Source: Pelagibacteraceae bacterium AG-422-I02 (lineage in GTDB: Bacteria; Pseudomonadota; Alphaproteobacteria; Pelagibacterales; Pelagibacteraceae). Taken from it: DNA of 64,000 nucleotides. The stretch is taken from positions 1 through 64,000 of the forward strand of contig QCMS01000001.1 of assembly GCA_003213555.1 (NCBI GenBank), in the 5' to 3' direction. The notes beneath the pieces are model-generated. The model was given only the letters and a program-made list of their open reading frames with translations. It had not been told where the DNA came from and made no database searches. How positions within the stretch are numbered: the stretch's first letter is position 1; each line of letters begins with the position of its first letter. This document shows, one piece after another, positions 8,582 to 16,368 of this stretch. A program made the translations under genes and the position numbers.

Positions 8582-10468
8582 AATTTTGTTGTCAACTAGG
8601 TCAGCTTTTATTTCATCTAAGATAGCTGGATCATCTATTGTGGCTGGCATTTTATAAGGTTCATTATCAGCAATCTTTCTTACTGTTCCTCTTAAAACTT
8701 TTCCTGATCTTGTCTTAGGCAATCTTTTTACAACAATAGCTATCTTAAAAGCTGCGACGGGACCAACTTTTTCTCTGACCATCTTTATACATTCGCTGAT
8801 TATATCTTTCTTATCTTTTGTAACACCAGCTTTTAAAGCTAGTAAGCCGATGGGTAGTTGCCCTTTTAATTTGTCAGCAATACCTATGACAGCACATTCA
8901 GCTACATCTTTATGCTCAGCCAAAACTTCCTCGATTGCTCCAGTTGACAATCTATGACCAGCAACATTTATAATGTCATCAGTTCTAGACATGATCCATA
9001 CGTAACCGTCTTCGTCAATGTGTCCCGCGTCATAAGTTTGATAATATCCAGGATAAGTAGACATATAATTTTCTTTATATCTTTTATCAGCACCCCAAAG
9101 TGTTGGAAAAGTTCCTGGCGGGAGTGGAAGTTTAACCACTATGTCTCCCATTTTTCCTGGACCAACCTCTTTACCTTCAGAATTTAAAACTTTCAAATCA
9201 TAACCAGGCACTGGTTTAAATGCAGATCCATATTTAACAGGGAAAGATTCAATTCCAGTGCAATCAGAAGTGATTGCCCAACTAGTTTCAGTTTGCCACC
9301 AATGATCAATCACAGGTGAGTTGGATAATTTCTCAAACCATTTAATTGTGTCAGGATCTGCTCGCTCACCTGCTAAAAATAATTTGTCGAACTTACTTAA
9401 ATCATATTTTTTAAAAAATTCACCATTAGGATCCTCCTTTTTAATTGCTCTAATTGCAGTAGGAGCTGTGAAAAGAGATTTAACTTTGTGCTCTGATATT
9501 ACTCTCCAAAAAACACCAGCATCCGGGGTACCTACTGGTTTTCCCTCAAATAAAACTGTAGTACATCCATAAAATAACGGAGCATATACGATGTAAGAGT
9601 GTCCTACTATCCAACCAATATCACTTGCGGACCACCATACGTCGTCTTGATTGATGTTATAAATATTTTTCATAGTCCACTTCAAAGCAACAATATGGCC
9701 GCCGATATCTCTCACGATTCCTTTTGGTAAACCTGTAGTACCCGATGTATAAAGTATATAAGCATAGTCATTAGCATTCATTTTCTCACACTCTGCAGGT
9801 TTCGCATTTTTATGAGCATCTTCCCAAGTAATATCTATTTTAGAATCAAGCTCTGCTTTATCTTTTTTTCTCTGAAAAATAATACATCTATCTGGTTTAT
9901 GATTTGCAAGCTCTAAAGCTTTATTAACCAACGGTTTGTAGTGAACAGTTCTACCAGGTTCATAACCACATGAAGCTGTTACCAAAATTTTTGCTTTAGA
10001 GTCATCAATTCTACTTGCAAGTTCATTCGCTGCAAAGCCACCAAACACAACTGAGTGAACTGCTCCTATTCTTCCACATGCAAGCATAGCAATCACTGCC
10101 TCAGGTATCATTGGCATATAAATGATTACTCTGTCACCTTTATTAATACCTTGATTTTTTAAGGCTCCTGCAAACAAAGAAACCTTATCCCTTAATTCAT
10201 TGTAAGTTATATTTTTTTTTGTTCCAGTAATCGGGCTATCATAGATAATTGCAAGTTTGTCACCTCTTCCTTCATTGATATGAAGATCTAAAGCGTTGTA
10301 ACAAGTATTTGTAACACCGTCTTCAAACCATTTATAGAATGGAGGTTTATCTGAATTTAAAATTTTTGTTGGTTTTTTGTACCAAAAAATGTTTTCAGAT
10401 ATATTTTTCCAAAACTCTTCTCTGTTTTGGATAGATTTTTGATAAATATCGTTATATTTTTGATTCAA
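8570..10468 (-). CDS. prpE: propionyl-CoA / acetyl-CoA synthetase (PrpE type)
   Basis: AMP-forming acyl-CoA synthetase that activates short-chain acids, probably propionate or acetate. Motifs: YTSGTTGLPKG phosphate loop, HWWQTETSW, the YQTYDAGHIDEDGY hinge region and the C-terminal catalytic Lys in RSGKVLRG. FYKWFEDGVTNTCYNALD points to the PrpE branch rather than typical Acs. The ORF-track start is a TTG at 10522. I prefer the in-frame TTG at 10468, giving MNQKYNDIYQ (632 aa), because it has a strong AGGGGG six bases upstream and matches where family members begin. It stands alone on the minus strand, divergent from proteorhodopsin. Confidence 0.9.
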   Translation of the reverse strand: MNQKYNDIYQKSIQNREEFWKNISENIFWYKKPTKILNSDKPPFYKWFEDGVTNTCYNALDLHINEGRGDKLAIIYDSPITGTKKNITYNELRDKVSLFAGALKNQGINKGDRVIIYMPMIPEAVIAMLACGRIGAVHSVVFGGFAANELASRIDDSKAKILVTASCGYEPGRTVHYKPLVNKALELANHKPDRCIIFQRKKDKAELDSKIDITWEDAHKNAKPAECEKMNANDYAYILYTSGTTGLPKGIVRDIGGHIVALKWTMKNIYNINQDDVWWSASDIGWIVGHSYIVYAPLFYGCTTVLFEGKPVGTPDAGVFWRVISEHKVKSLFTAPTAIRAIKKEDPNGEFFKKYDLSKFDKLFLAGERADPDTIKWFEKLSNSPVIDHWWQTETSWAITSDCTGIESFPVKYGSAFKPVPGYDLKVLNSEGKEVGPGKMGDIVVKLPLPPGTFPTLWGADKRYKENYMSTYPGYYQTYDAGHIDEDGYVWIMSRTDDIINVAGHRLSTGAIEEVLAEHKDVAECAVIGIADKLKGQLPIGLLALKAGVTKDKKDIISECIKMVREKVGPVAAFKIAIVVKRLPKTRSGKVLRGTVRKIADNEPYKMPATIDDPAILDEIKADLVDNKILKL

Positions 10469-10474
10469 TTTATA

Positions 10475-10480
10475 CCCCCT
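10475..10480 (-). promoter_or_regulatory. ribosome binding site that decides the prpE start
   Basis: On the minus strand AGGGGG is followed by TATAAA and TTG, a strong Shine-Dalgarno at ideal spacing for a TTG start. The longer ORF-track start 54 bases upstream has no comparable site, so translation most likely begins here. Confidence 0.65.
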
Positions 10481-10614
10481 AAAAACTCTATTATTTGGAG
10501 AGTATTCCACAAATATCCCCAAAAAAAAATAAAAAAACCAATAAAAATGCGGGTTTTTAGTAAAAAAAACACTTCACTGTAACTTTGTTTTTTACTATGT
10601 TCCCACCAATTGCT

Positions 10615-10661
10615 CGGTAGCGGTTAGATTTACCGTTTGTCTGAGTAGTTTATATATAAAC
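10615..10661 (+). promoter_or_regulatory. proteorhodopsin leader: candidate promoter and palindromes
   Basis: The roughly 230-base region between prpE and proteorhodopsin holds no gene. It contains CGGTA (10615-10619) pairing with TACCG (10631-10635), and a perfect 14-bp palindrome GTTTATATATAAAC (10648-10661). TTTACC (10629-10634) followed after 16 bases by TATATA (10651-10656), or the overlapping TATAAA (10655-10660), could form a sigma-70 promoter. A strong AGGGAGG ribosome site follows near 10685-10690. The palindrome overlaps the presumed -10 element, so a regulator binding there would affect transcription. Which element is used is inference. Confidence 0.4.
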
Positions 10662-10695
10662 TAAATAGAAAACTAAACAAACGAGGGAGGTTTTC

Positions 10696-11466
10696 ATGAG
10701 TAAATTAAAAATGTTTGCACTAGCAACTGTTGCCGTACTAGGTTTAACAGGTTCTGCTAATGCAGCTACCCCTATGTTAGAGACAGGAGATTTCGTAGGA
10801 ATATCTTTCTGGCTTGTATCTATGGGTATGATCGCAACTACAGTATTCTTCTTTGCTGAAAGAAACACAGTAGCTGCATCATGGAGAACATCTTTAACAG
10901 TAGCTGGACTTGTAACTGGTGTTGCATTCGTTCACTACATGTACATGAGAGAAGTTTGGGTGACTACAGGTGATACGCCAACAGTATACAGATATATTGA
11001 CTGGTTAATCACAGTGCCACTACAAATGATCGAATTCTATCTAATCTTGGCAGCTGTAAGAAAGGTGCCAACTTCTATATTCTGGAAGCTATTAATTGGT
11101 TCATTAGTAATGTTAATCGGTGGATACTTAGGTGAAGCTGGTTACATTCAACCATTTGTAGGTTTCGTAATTGGAATGGCTGGATGGATTTACATCTTGT
11201 TTGAAATATTCTCAGGAGAAGCTGGAACAATGGCGGCAAAAGCTGGTAACAAAGCTATGTCTACTGCATTCAGTGCAATGAGAATAATCGTAACTATCGG
11301 TTGGGCAATATATCCTTTAGGATATATTTTCGGTTATCTAACTGGTGGTGTTGATGCAAATGCTTTAAACATAATTTACAATTTGGCTGACTTTGTTAAC
11401 AAGATCGCTTTTGGTCTAGTTATTTGGGCAGCAGCAATGCAAAACACAAGATTAGCATCTAGATAA
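10696..11466 (+). CDS. proteorhodopsin, blue-tuned light-driven proton pump
   Basis: Seven-helix retinal protein of the inner membrane that exports protons when illuminated. It begins with a cleavable signal (MSKLKMFALA...SANA, cut near residue 23). Functional residues are in place: His80 (HYMYMR), proton acceptor Asp102 (RYIDW), donor Glu113 (EFYLI) and the retinal Schiff-base Lys236 (FVNKIAFG), equal to His75, Asp97, Glu108 and Lys231 of the green reference protein. The spectral tuning position (reference 105) is Gln110, which predicts blue absorption. Codon choice includes more C-ending codons than neighbouring genes, as often seen in strongly expressed genes. It ends at its own terminator. 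Carotenoid and retinal synthesis genes are not in this window. Confidence 0.98.
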   Translation: MSKLKMFALATVAVLGLTGSANAATPMLETGDFVGISFWLVSMGMIATTVFFFAERNTVAASWRTSLTVAGLVTGVAFVHYMYMREVWVTTGDTPTVYRYIDWLITVPLQMIEFYLILAAVRKVPTSIFWKLLIGSLVMLIGGYLGEAGYIQPFVGFVIGMAGWIYILFEIFSGEAGTMAAKAGNKAMSTAFSAMRIIVTIGWAIYPLGYIFGYLTGGVDANALNIIYNLADFVNKIAFGLVIWAAAMQNTRLASR

Positions 11467-11488
11467 TAGATATTAATTTACAAAAAAA

Positions 11489-11520
11489 GGGCAGGTACGT
11501 TTTGCGTGCTTGCCCTTTTT
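11489..11520 (+). terminator. rho-independent terminator after proteorhodopsin
   Basis: GGGCAGGTACG (11489-11499), loop TTTTG, CGTGCTTGCCC (11505-11515), then TTTTT. The stem is 11 pairs with two G-U wobbles, and an A-run precedes it. It lies 22 bases after the stop codon, so most proteorhodopsin transcripts should end here, separate from the ferredoxin operon. Confidence 0.9.
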
Positions 11521-11537
11521 CTTTAGATACTTATATT
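11510..11537 (+). promoter_or_regulatory. candidate promoter overlapping the terminator, possibly giving a leaderless mRNA
   Basis: TTGCCC (11510-11515), itself the 3' arm of the terminator stem, is followed after 16 bases by TATATT (11532-11537). Transcription would begin about seven bases later, at the ATG of the 45-aa ORF (11544), which lacks a Shine-Dalgarno. This would make a leaderless transcript. Both hexamers are imperfect (four of six each), so this is inference. Confidence 0.35.
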
Positions 11538-11543
11538 TAACCT

Positions 11544-11681
11544 ATGGAATTATCTAAACCCTATAAAGGAAAAGGAAAACGTAAAATTAAAAAAATGCCG
11601 TTTACAGTTAAAGGCTATATTTTATATTATGCTTTTTTTTGGATAGTAATTATTTCTATTTACTTAGCTTATAATGCCTAA
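11544..11681 (+). CDS. 45-aa basic single-pass membrane protein
   Basis: Too short for the ORF track. It begins MELSKPYKGKGKRKIKK, a strongly basic N-terminal tail, followed by one hydrophobic segment (YILYYAFFWIVIISIYLAY) that should cross the membrane with the basic tail in the cytoplasm. The last eight bases overlap the ferredoxin start (ATGCCTAA), a typical sign of translational coupling, and neither gene has a clear ribosome site of its own. I do not recognise a family. Its position between proteorhodopsin and ferredoxin suggests a membrane partner or anchor for the redox genes; that is inference. Confidence 0.6.
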   Translation: MELSKPYKGKGKRKIKKMPFTVKGYILYYAFFWIVIISIYLAYNA

Positions 11682-11994
11682 AATTATTTATAATGATAAT
11701 CAAGGAAATTCAAAAACAATTGAAGTTGAAAATGGACTTTCAGTGATGGAAGGGGCTATCCAAAACGATATACCAGGAATTGATGCAGATTGTGGTGGAT
11801 CAATGGCTTGCGCAACTTGCCATGTTTATGTCGAAGAAAAATGGTTAAATAAACTTCCAAAAGCAAAAGAAGCCGAGGTAGACATGATAGACATGGCTTA
11901 TGAGCCAAAAAAAAATAGTAGATTAAGTTGTCAGCTAATTGTTTCCGAAGAATTAGATGGATTAATCGTAACTACTCCATCAAAACAATCTTAA
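11674..11994 (+). CDS. fdx: 2Fe-2S ferredoxin, adrenodoxin type
   Basis: Small electron carrier of 106 aa. The cluster ligands are Cys40, Cys46, Cys49 (CGGSMACATC) and Cys86 (LSCQL), the CX5CX2C...C pattern of the vertebrate-type/ISC ferredoxin family. It overlaps the preceding micro-protein by 8 bases and shares one base with the next gene, a ferredoxin reductase. The direct pairing suggests it receives electrons from NADPH through that reductase. The terminal acceptor (a P450, a hydroxylase or iron-sulphur assembly) is not visible here. Confidence 0.95.
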   Translation: MPKIIYNDNQGNSKTIEVENGLSVMEGAIQNDIPGIDADCGGSMACATCHVYVEEKWLNKLPKAKEAEVDMIDMAYEPKKNSRLSCQLIVSEELDGLIVTTPSKQS

Positions 11995-13007
11995 TGAAAA
12001 AAACTGATACAATTATAATAGGAGCAGGACCCGTCGGGTTATTCGCTGTTCATCAATTAGGTATCAAGGGACTAAAATCAATTGTTATTGATAATTTAGA
12101 TAAAGCTGGTGGACAATGTATAGAACTTTACCCAGATAAACCAATCTATGATATTCCAGCAGTGCCAGAGTGTACAGGTGAAGAATTGACAAATAAATTA
12201 TTAGAGCAAATCAAACCTTTTAAGACAGAATTTTTTTTAAACGAAAGAGTAGAGGAAGTAAAGCAAGATGGGGAAAACTGGATTGTTAAAACAAATAATA
12301 ATAATGAATTTTCAGCTCCAAATATTATTGTTGCTGGAGGTGTTGGATCATTTGAGCCAAGAAAACTTGCAGTCAAAGAATCAGAAAAGTTTGAAGATAA
12401 ATTTTTATTTTATGCTGTAAAAGATAAGGAACAATTTAAAAATAAGAATATTTCAATATTCGGAGGTGGCGACTCAGCTTTAGATTGGGCATTGGAATTA
12501 TCTAAGTATTCAAAAATAAATTTAATTCATCGAAGAGATGAATTTAGAGGAGCTCCACATACATTATCAGAAATAAAGAAATTAGAAAAAGAAGGAAAAA
12601 TTTTTATAAAAACTCCATGTCAATTAGTGTCTATTGAGGGAAAAGATAAAATTGATACTATAACTATAAAATTTGATAATGGAAAGATTGAACAAATTAA
12701 AACAGATGTCGTTTTAAGTTTTTTTGGATTAATAATGAAGCTAGGACCTATCGCTGAATGGGGATTAAATATGAATAAAAAAACTATTGAAGTAAATTCT
12801 AAAAACTTTGAAACGAATAAAAAGGGAATTTTTGCTGCAGGCGATATTTGTAGCTATCCAGGAAAACTTAAGCTAATTTTATCGGGATTTCACGAAGTAG
12901 CTCTTGCTGCTGTAGAATGTTTTAAACGTGCTCGACCTAATGAAAAATATAGATTTGAGTTTACAACATCATCTAAGACAATCCAAAGCAGGCTTGGAAA
13001 AAAATGA
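11994..13007 (+). CDS. ferredoxin--NADP reductase, thioredoxin-reductase-like
   Basis: FAD- and NADPH-binding flavoprotein of 337 aa. Motifs: IIGAGPVGLFAVHQLG (FAD, residues 7-22), FGGGDSALDWALELS (NADPH) and AAGDICSYPGKLKLILSGFHEVALAA (C-terminal FAD motif). The CxxC redox pair of true thioredoxin reductases is absent, which is the mark of the TrxR-like ferredoxin reductase group. The ORF track starts at 11928 inside ferredoxin. I use the ATG at 11994, which shares one base with the ferredoxin stop (TAATG) and gives the standard MKKTDTIIIGAG start. Together with fdx it forms an NADPH-to-ferredoxin module. Confidence 0.93.
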   Translation: MKKTDTIIIGAGPVGLFAVHQLGIKGLKSIVIDNLDKAGGQCIELYPDKPIYDIPAVPECTGEELTNKLLEQIKPFKTEFFLNERVEEVKQDGENWIVKTNNNNEFSAPNIIVAGGVGSFEPRKLAVKESEKFEDKFLFYAVKDKEQFKNKNISIFGGGDSALDWALELSKYSKINLIHRRDEFRGAPHTLSEIKKLEKEGKIFIKTPCQLVSIEGKDKIDTITIKFDNGKIEQIKTDVVLSFFGLIMKLGPIAEWGLNMNKKTIEVNSKNFETNKKGIFAAGDICSYPGKLKLILSGFHEVALAAVECFKRARPNEKYRFEFTTSSKTIQSRLGKK

Positions 13008-13630
13008 TAGAGTTACTTACCGCAGATACTCCTAACGGTAAGAAAATTTCTATAATGCTAGAAGAGATTAAGTTTGATTATAAAGTTACGAAGATAAATA
13101 TTTTAAAAGATGAGCAATTTAAACCAGAGTTTAAAAAAATAAGCCCTTTTGGTAAAATTCCCATAATTATCGATCACGACAATAAAACTAGTTTATTTGA
13201 ATCTGGTGCAATTTTAATTTATTTAGCAGAAAAAAGCGGAAAGTTTTATGACAAAGATCAGCGTACAGTAATAAATCAATGGTTGATGGGTCAAATGGCA
13301 TATGTGGGACCTATGTTGGGACAACATCACCAATTTCATCATTACAATCCTGGAAAAAGTGAATTTGGTGAAAATAGATATTTTAAAATTTCAAAAAGAA
13401 TTTACAAAGAACTTAATGAAAGGTTAATTAAATCAAAATTTTTAGCAGGAGAAGATTACACTATAGCTGATATAGCCACTTTTCCATGGATTGCGCGTCA
13501 TGAATGGCATGACATAGGTTTAAGAAAATTCAAAGGTTTAAAAAGGTGGTATGAAGAAATATCAAAAAGAGAGCCCGTTCAAAGAGGATATGATCTATTA
13601 AATAAAGGTGATCACATTCCTAAAGTTTAG
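13004..13630 (+). CDS. glutathione S-transferase family protein (YfcG/Nu-like)
   Basis: 208-aa protein with an N-terminal thioredoxin-like domain (residues 1-80, with SPFGKIPIIID and the ESGAILIYLAEK glutathione site) and a helical C-terminal domain (IADIATFPWIARHEW). TADTPNGKKISIMLEE resembles the TPNG... start of YfcG-type disulphide-bond reductases, which use glutathione disulphide rather than conjugating substrates. It overlaps the reductase stop by four bases (ATGA) and closes the ferredoxin operon. Its 3' end converges on the dksA-like gene by four bases. A thiol-redox role linked to the NADPH/ferredoxin module is inference. Confidence 0.9.
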   Translation: MIELLTADTPNGKKISIMLEEIKFDYKVTKINILKDEQFKPEFKKISPFGKIPIIIDHDNKTSLFESGAILIYLAEKSGKFYDKDQRTVINQWLMGQMAYVGPMLGQHHQFHHYNPGKSEFGENRYFKISKRIYKELNERLIKSKFLAGEDYTIADIATFPWIARHEWHDIGLRKFKGLKRWYEEISKREPVQRGYDLLNKGDHIPKV

Positions 13631-14052
13631 TCATCTACAAAAATTTTTTCATCTCTCTCATGTCTTTCTTGCGCTTCTATTGATAGCGTGGCCACTGGTC
13701 TAGCCATTAATCTTTTAAGACCAATAGGCTCACCTGTTTCCTCACAGAAACCATACGTTCCATCTTTTAATCTTTGTAGAGCTGAATTGATTTTTGATAT
13801 TAATTTTCTACTTCTATTTAAAGCTTTCATTTCCACAGTTTTATCCGTGTAAGATGAAGCTTGGTCAACAATATCAGCCGATGAAACATTATCGTCTGAA
13901 GAATTAAGCAAATTTCCTAAGTTGTTAGCTTTTATGATATCCCTTTTCCAGTTTAACAGCTCATCTGTAAAAAATTTTTTGTGTTTCGCACACATATATT
14001 TTTCCTTAGAGTTTGGAACATATTTTTTTTTAATAGTGGTTTTTTTTACCAT
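13627..14052 (-). CDS. dksA: DksA/TraR family transcription factor with degenerate zinc finger
   Basis: 141-aa regulator expected to bind RNA polymerase through its secondary channel and modulate rRNA and stress promoters together with ppGpp. The coiled-coil tip motif DxxDxA is present (DIVDQA, residues 60-65), followed by basic helices and the C-terminal YGFCEETGEPIGLKRLMARPVATLSIEAQERHE. Only one finger cysteine (Cys103) remains of the four in E. coli DksA, so zinc binding is unlikely; cysteine-poor DksA proteins are known. A Lys-rich N-terminal 20 residues precede the core. It is a lone minus-strand gene facing the GST. Confidence 0.9.
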   Translation of the reverse strand: MVKKTTIKKKYVPNSKEKYMCAKHKKFFTDELLNWKRDIIKANNLGNLLNSSDDNVSSADIVDQASSYTDKTVEMKALNRSRKLISKINSALQRLKDGTYGFCEETGEPIGLKRLMARPVATLSIEAQERHERDEKIFVDD

Positions 14053-14125
14053 TTTCGGAATTCGGGGAGTATATGTTTGATTTTAGCCGTGTCAATAGCT
14101 TATAAATTGTAATAATTTCGTAAAA

Positions 14126-15499
14126 ATGATACTTAAAAAAAATATAAAAAAAACATTTTACTTATTTCTTATTTCACATTTATTACTGTGGACAATAATA
14201 CCAACATTATCTAACACAAATCTACCTCTGGATACAATTGAAGCCTTGGCTTGGGGCAGTAATTTAGATTGGGGTTTTAATAAACATCCACCTTTTAGTG
14301 CATTTGCGGTAGAATTTTTTTTTAACATATTTGGCAATCAAGATTGGGCTTACTATCTTTTAAGTCAAATTTTTATTTTGATATCTTTTTTCTTTGTATG
14401 GAAATTGTCTAATGAAATATTAAACGACAAAACATATTCTTTATTATCAGTTTTATTGCTAGCAGGAATTTATTTTTACAATTTTACGTCTCCGGAATTT
14501 AATGTTAATATTAGTCAATTACCTTTTTGGGCCTTAACAGTATATTTTTTTTGGAAAAGTTTAAATTTTAACAAAAATATAGATTGGATATTATTTGGGG
14601 TTTTTTCTGCATTAGGTTTTTTATCAAAATACCTATTTATCTATATTCTAATAACATTACTTATCTTTTTTATATTAAATTTTAAAAAATATCAAAAATC
14701 CTTAAAAGGTTATTTTTTATCAGTCTTAATATCTTTAGTTATACTGACTCCACATTTTATTTGGTTATTTGAAAATAATTTTGTAACAATTTTTTATGGC
14801 TTAAATAGATCAGGTCTTTCAGAAATTAGTATGATCAATCATTTTAAAAATCCAATTGAATTTTTGATAAAACAAATAATTTTATTAGTACCATTTTTTA
14901 TAATGGTTTTTACAATTTTAAAAAAACTGAAATTAAAGATAAACACAAAAGATGAAAAAATTCTTTTTCTTCTTTCTATCAATTTAATTCCAATTTTTTT
15001 AATATTAGCAACTTCATTTTTATCGGGAGCAAAAATTAGAACTATGTGGATGACCCCTTTTTATTTATTTTTGGGTACTTTATTTGTATTAATCTTAAAA
15101 AATTTTATTAATTTAAAAAAGATTAATAAATTTTATATTACATTTTTATTTTTCTTTTTTTTATCACCTGCAGTTTATTTAACAGTTTCTTTAATAGATA
15201 AAACAAAAAGAACAGATTATCCAGGTAAAGAAATTGCAAGACTAGTTCAAAATAAATGGGATAATAATTTTACAAATGAAATAAAAATTGTTATTGGCGA
15301 CGAATGGTATGCTGGTAATTTATCATATCATTTATATTCTAGACCAATTTGGACAAATGATCTAAAAAACAAGACTGTAAATTTAACTGATGACCAAGGG
15401 GTTATTTATACTGGGAATCCCAAAATTTTAAAAAAAATATGCCCTGGTGTTTTTGGTACAATAAAACCAGTTGGTTATTGCATGATAGGAAGAAGATGA
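14126..15499 (+). CDS. glycosyltransferase family 39-like (ArnT/PMT fold) membrane protein
   Basis: 457-aa integral membrane protein with about ten hydrophobic helices and the first-loop acidic motif (LPLDTIEALAWGSNLDWGFNKHPPFSAF) typical of GT-C transferases that use polyprenyl-phosphate sugars. It likely adds a sugar to lipid A or to a surface glycan on the periplasmic side. A periplasmic C-terminal domain (about residues 375-457) contains FGTIKPVGYCMIGRR. It overlaps the following GT2 gene by four bases, and such pairs (a GT2 making the lipid-linked donor, a GT39/83 transferring it) are common. Acceptor and sugar are unknown. Confidence 0.8.
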   Translation: MILKKNIKKTFYLFLISHLLLWTIIPTLSNTNLPLDTIEALAWGSNLDWGFNKHPPFSAFAVEFFFNIFGNQDWAYYLLSQIFILISFFFVWKLSNEILNDKTYSLLSVLLLAGIYFYNFTSPEFNVNISQLPFWALTVYFFWKSLNFNKNIDWILFGVFSALGFLSKYLFIYILITLLIFFILNFKKYQKSLKGYFLSVLISLVILTPHFIWLFENNFVTIFYGLNRSGLSEISMINHFKNPIEFLIKQIILLVPFFIMVFTILKKLKLKINTKDEKILFLLSINLIPIFLILATSFLSGAKIRTMWMTPFYLFLGTLFVLILKNFINLKKINKFYITFLFFFFLSPAVYLTVSLIDKTKRTDYPGKEIARLVQNKWDNNFTNEIKIVIGDEWYAGNLSYHLYSRPIWTNDLKNKTVNLTDDQGVIYTGNPKILKKICPGVFGTIKPVGYCMIGRR

Positions 15500-16368
15500 G
15501 AAAAATAATTATTTTAATACCCGTATATAATGACTGGGAGTCGTTGAGTAAACTTTTAATTGAAGTTAACGAAAATATAAAAATTTTTAGTGATATTAAT
15601 TTTGAGTGTTTGATTATCAATGATGCTTCAACGATACAGCCGCCAAAATTAATTAAACCTAGTAAATTTGAATCAGTAGAGCTTTTAAATATGAAAGAAA
15701 ATAAAGGCCATGCTAGGTGTAATGCATTTGGCATAAGGTACATTTTTAGAAATAAAAAATTTGATAATTTAATATTAATGGATGGCGATGGAGAAGATAG
15801 ACCACAAGAAATTAAAATTTTAGTCGAAAAAATAAAAGAAAATCCGAATTTTTCAGTTGTAGCAAAAAGAATTAAAAGATCTGAAGGATTTATTTTTCAA
15901 TCTCTGTATCAAATGCATAAGTTAATCACATTTATATTCACTGGACATAATATTAATTTTGGAAATTACAGTATACTGATAAGAAGCGATGTAGAAAAAC
16001 TTCATTCTAAAGCAAGTTTATGGAGCAGCTTCTCAGGTAGCGTTAAAAAAAATTTAAAATCTTTTAACGAAATTAATTCAATAAGAGGAATTAGATATTT
16101 TGGTCCATCTCAAATGTCTCTGTTAAAACTTATAATTCACTCCCTCTCAATTATTGCTGTTTTTAAATATAATGTATTTTTGAGATCTACGATAATGGTT
16201 ATAGCATTAGCGTATTTAAGTTCATATTTAGGAAATTTCACAATTTTTTATCAAGTTTCAATTGTACTTTTTAATCTTTTAATTTTTACTATCTCTCTTA
16301 GAGAGCAGAAAAAAGATTTACTTAACAGTGATAATAACCTCGATAACATTAAAAAGATTACGCACTAA
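15496..16368 (+). CDS. family 2 glycosyltransferase
   Basis: 290-aa GT-A enzyme. IIILIPVYNDWESL at the start, LLNMKENKGHARCNAFGIRY and the LMDGDGEDRPQEI metal-binding motif are classic for GT2 (DPM1/GtrB-like) enzymes that load a sugar onto polyprenyl phosphate. Two hydrophobic segments near the C-terminus (about 215-275) suggest membrane anchoring, as in GtrB-like proteins. The ORF track starts at 15439, but the ATG at 15496 forms an ATGA overlap with the previous gene and gives the normal N-terminus. It probably makes the lipid-linked sugar used by the neighbouring GT39-like protein. Confidence 0.87.
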   Translation: MRKIIILIPVYNDWESLSKLLIEVNENIKIFSDINFECLIINDASTIQPPKLIKPSKFESVELLNMKENKGHARCNAFGIRYIFRNKKFDNLILMDGDGEDRPQEIKILVEKIKENPNFSVVAKRIKRSEGFIFQSLYQMHKLITFIFTGHNINFGNYSILIRSDVEKLHSKASLWSSFSGSVKKNLKSFNEINSIRGIRYFGPSQMSLLKLIIHSLSIIAVFKYNVFLRSTIMVIALAYLSSYLGNFTIFYQVSIVLFNLLIFTISLREQKKDLLNSDNNLDNIKKITH

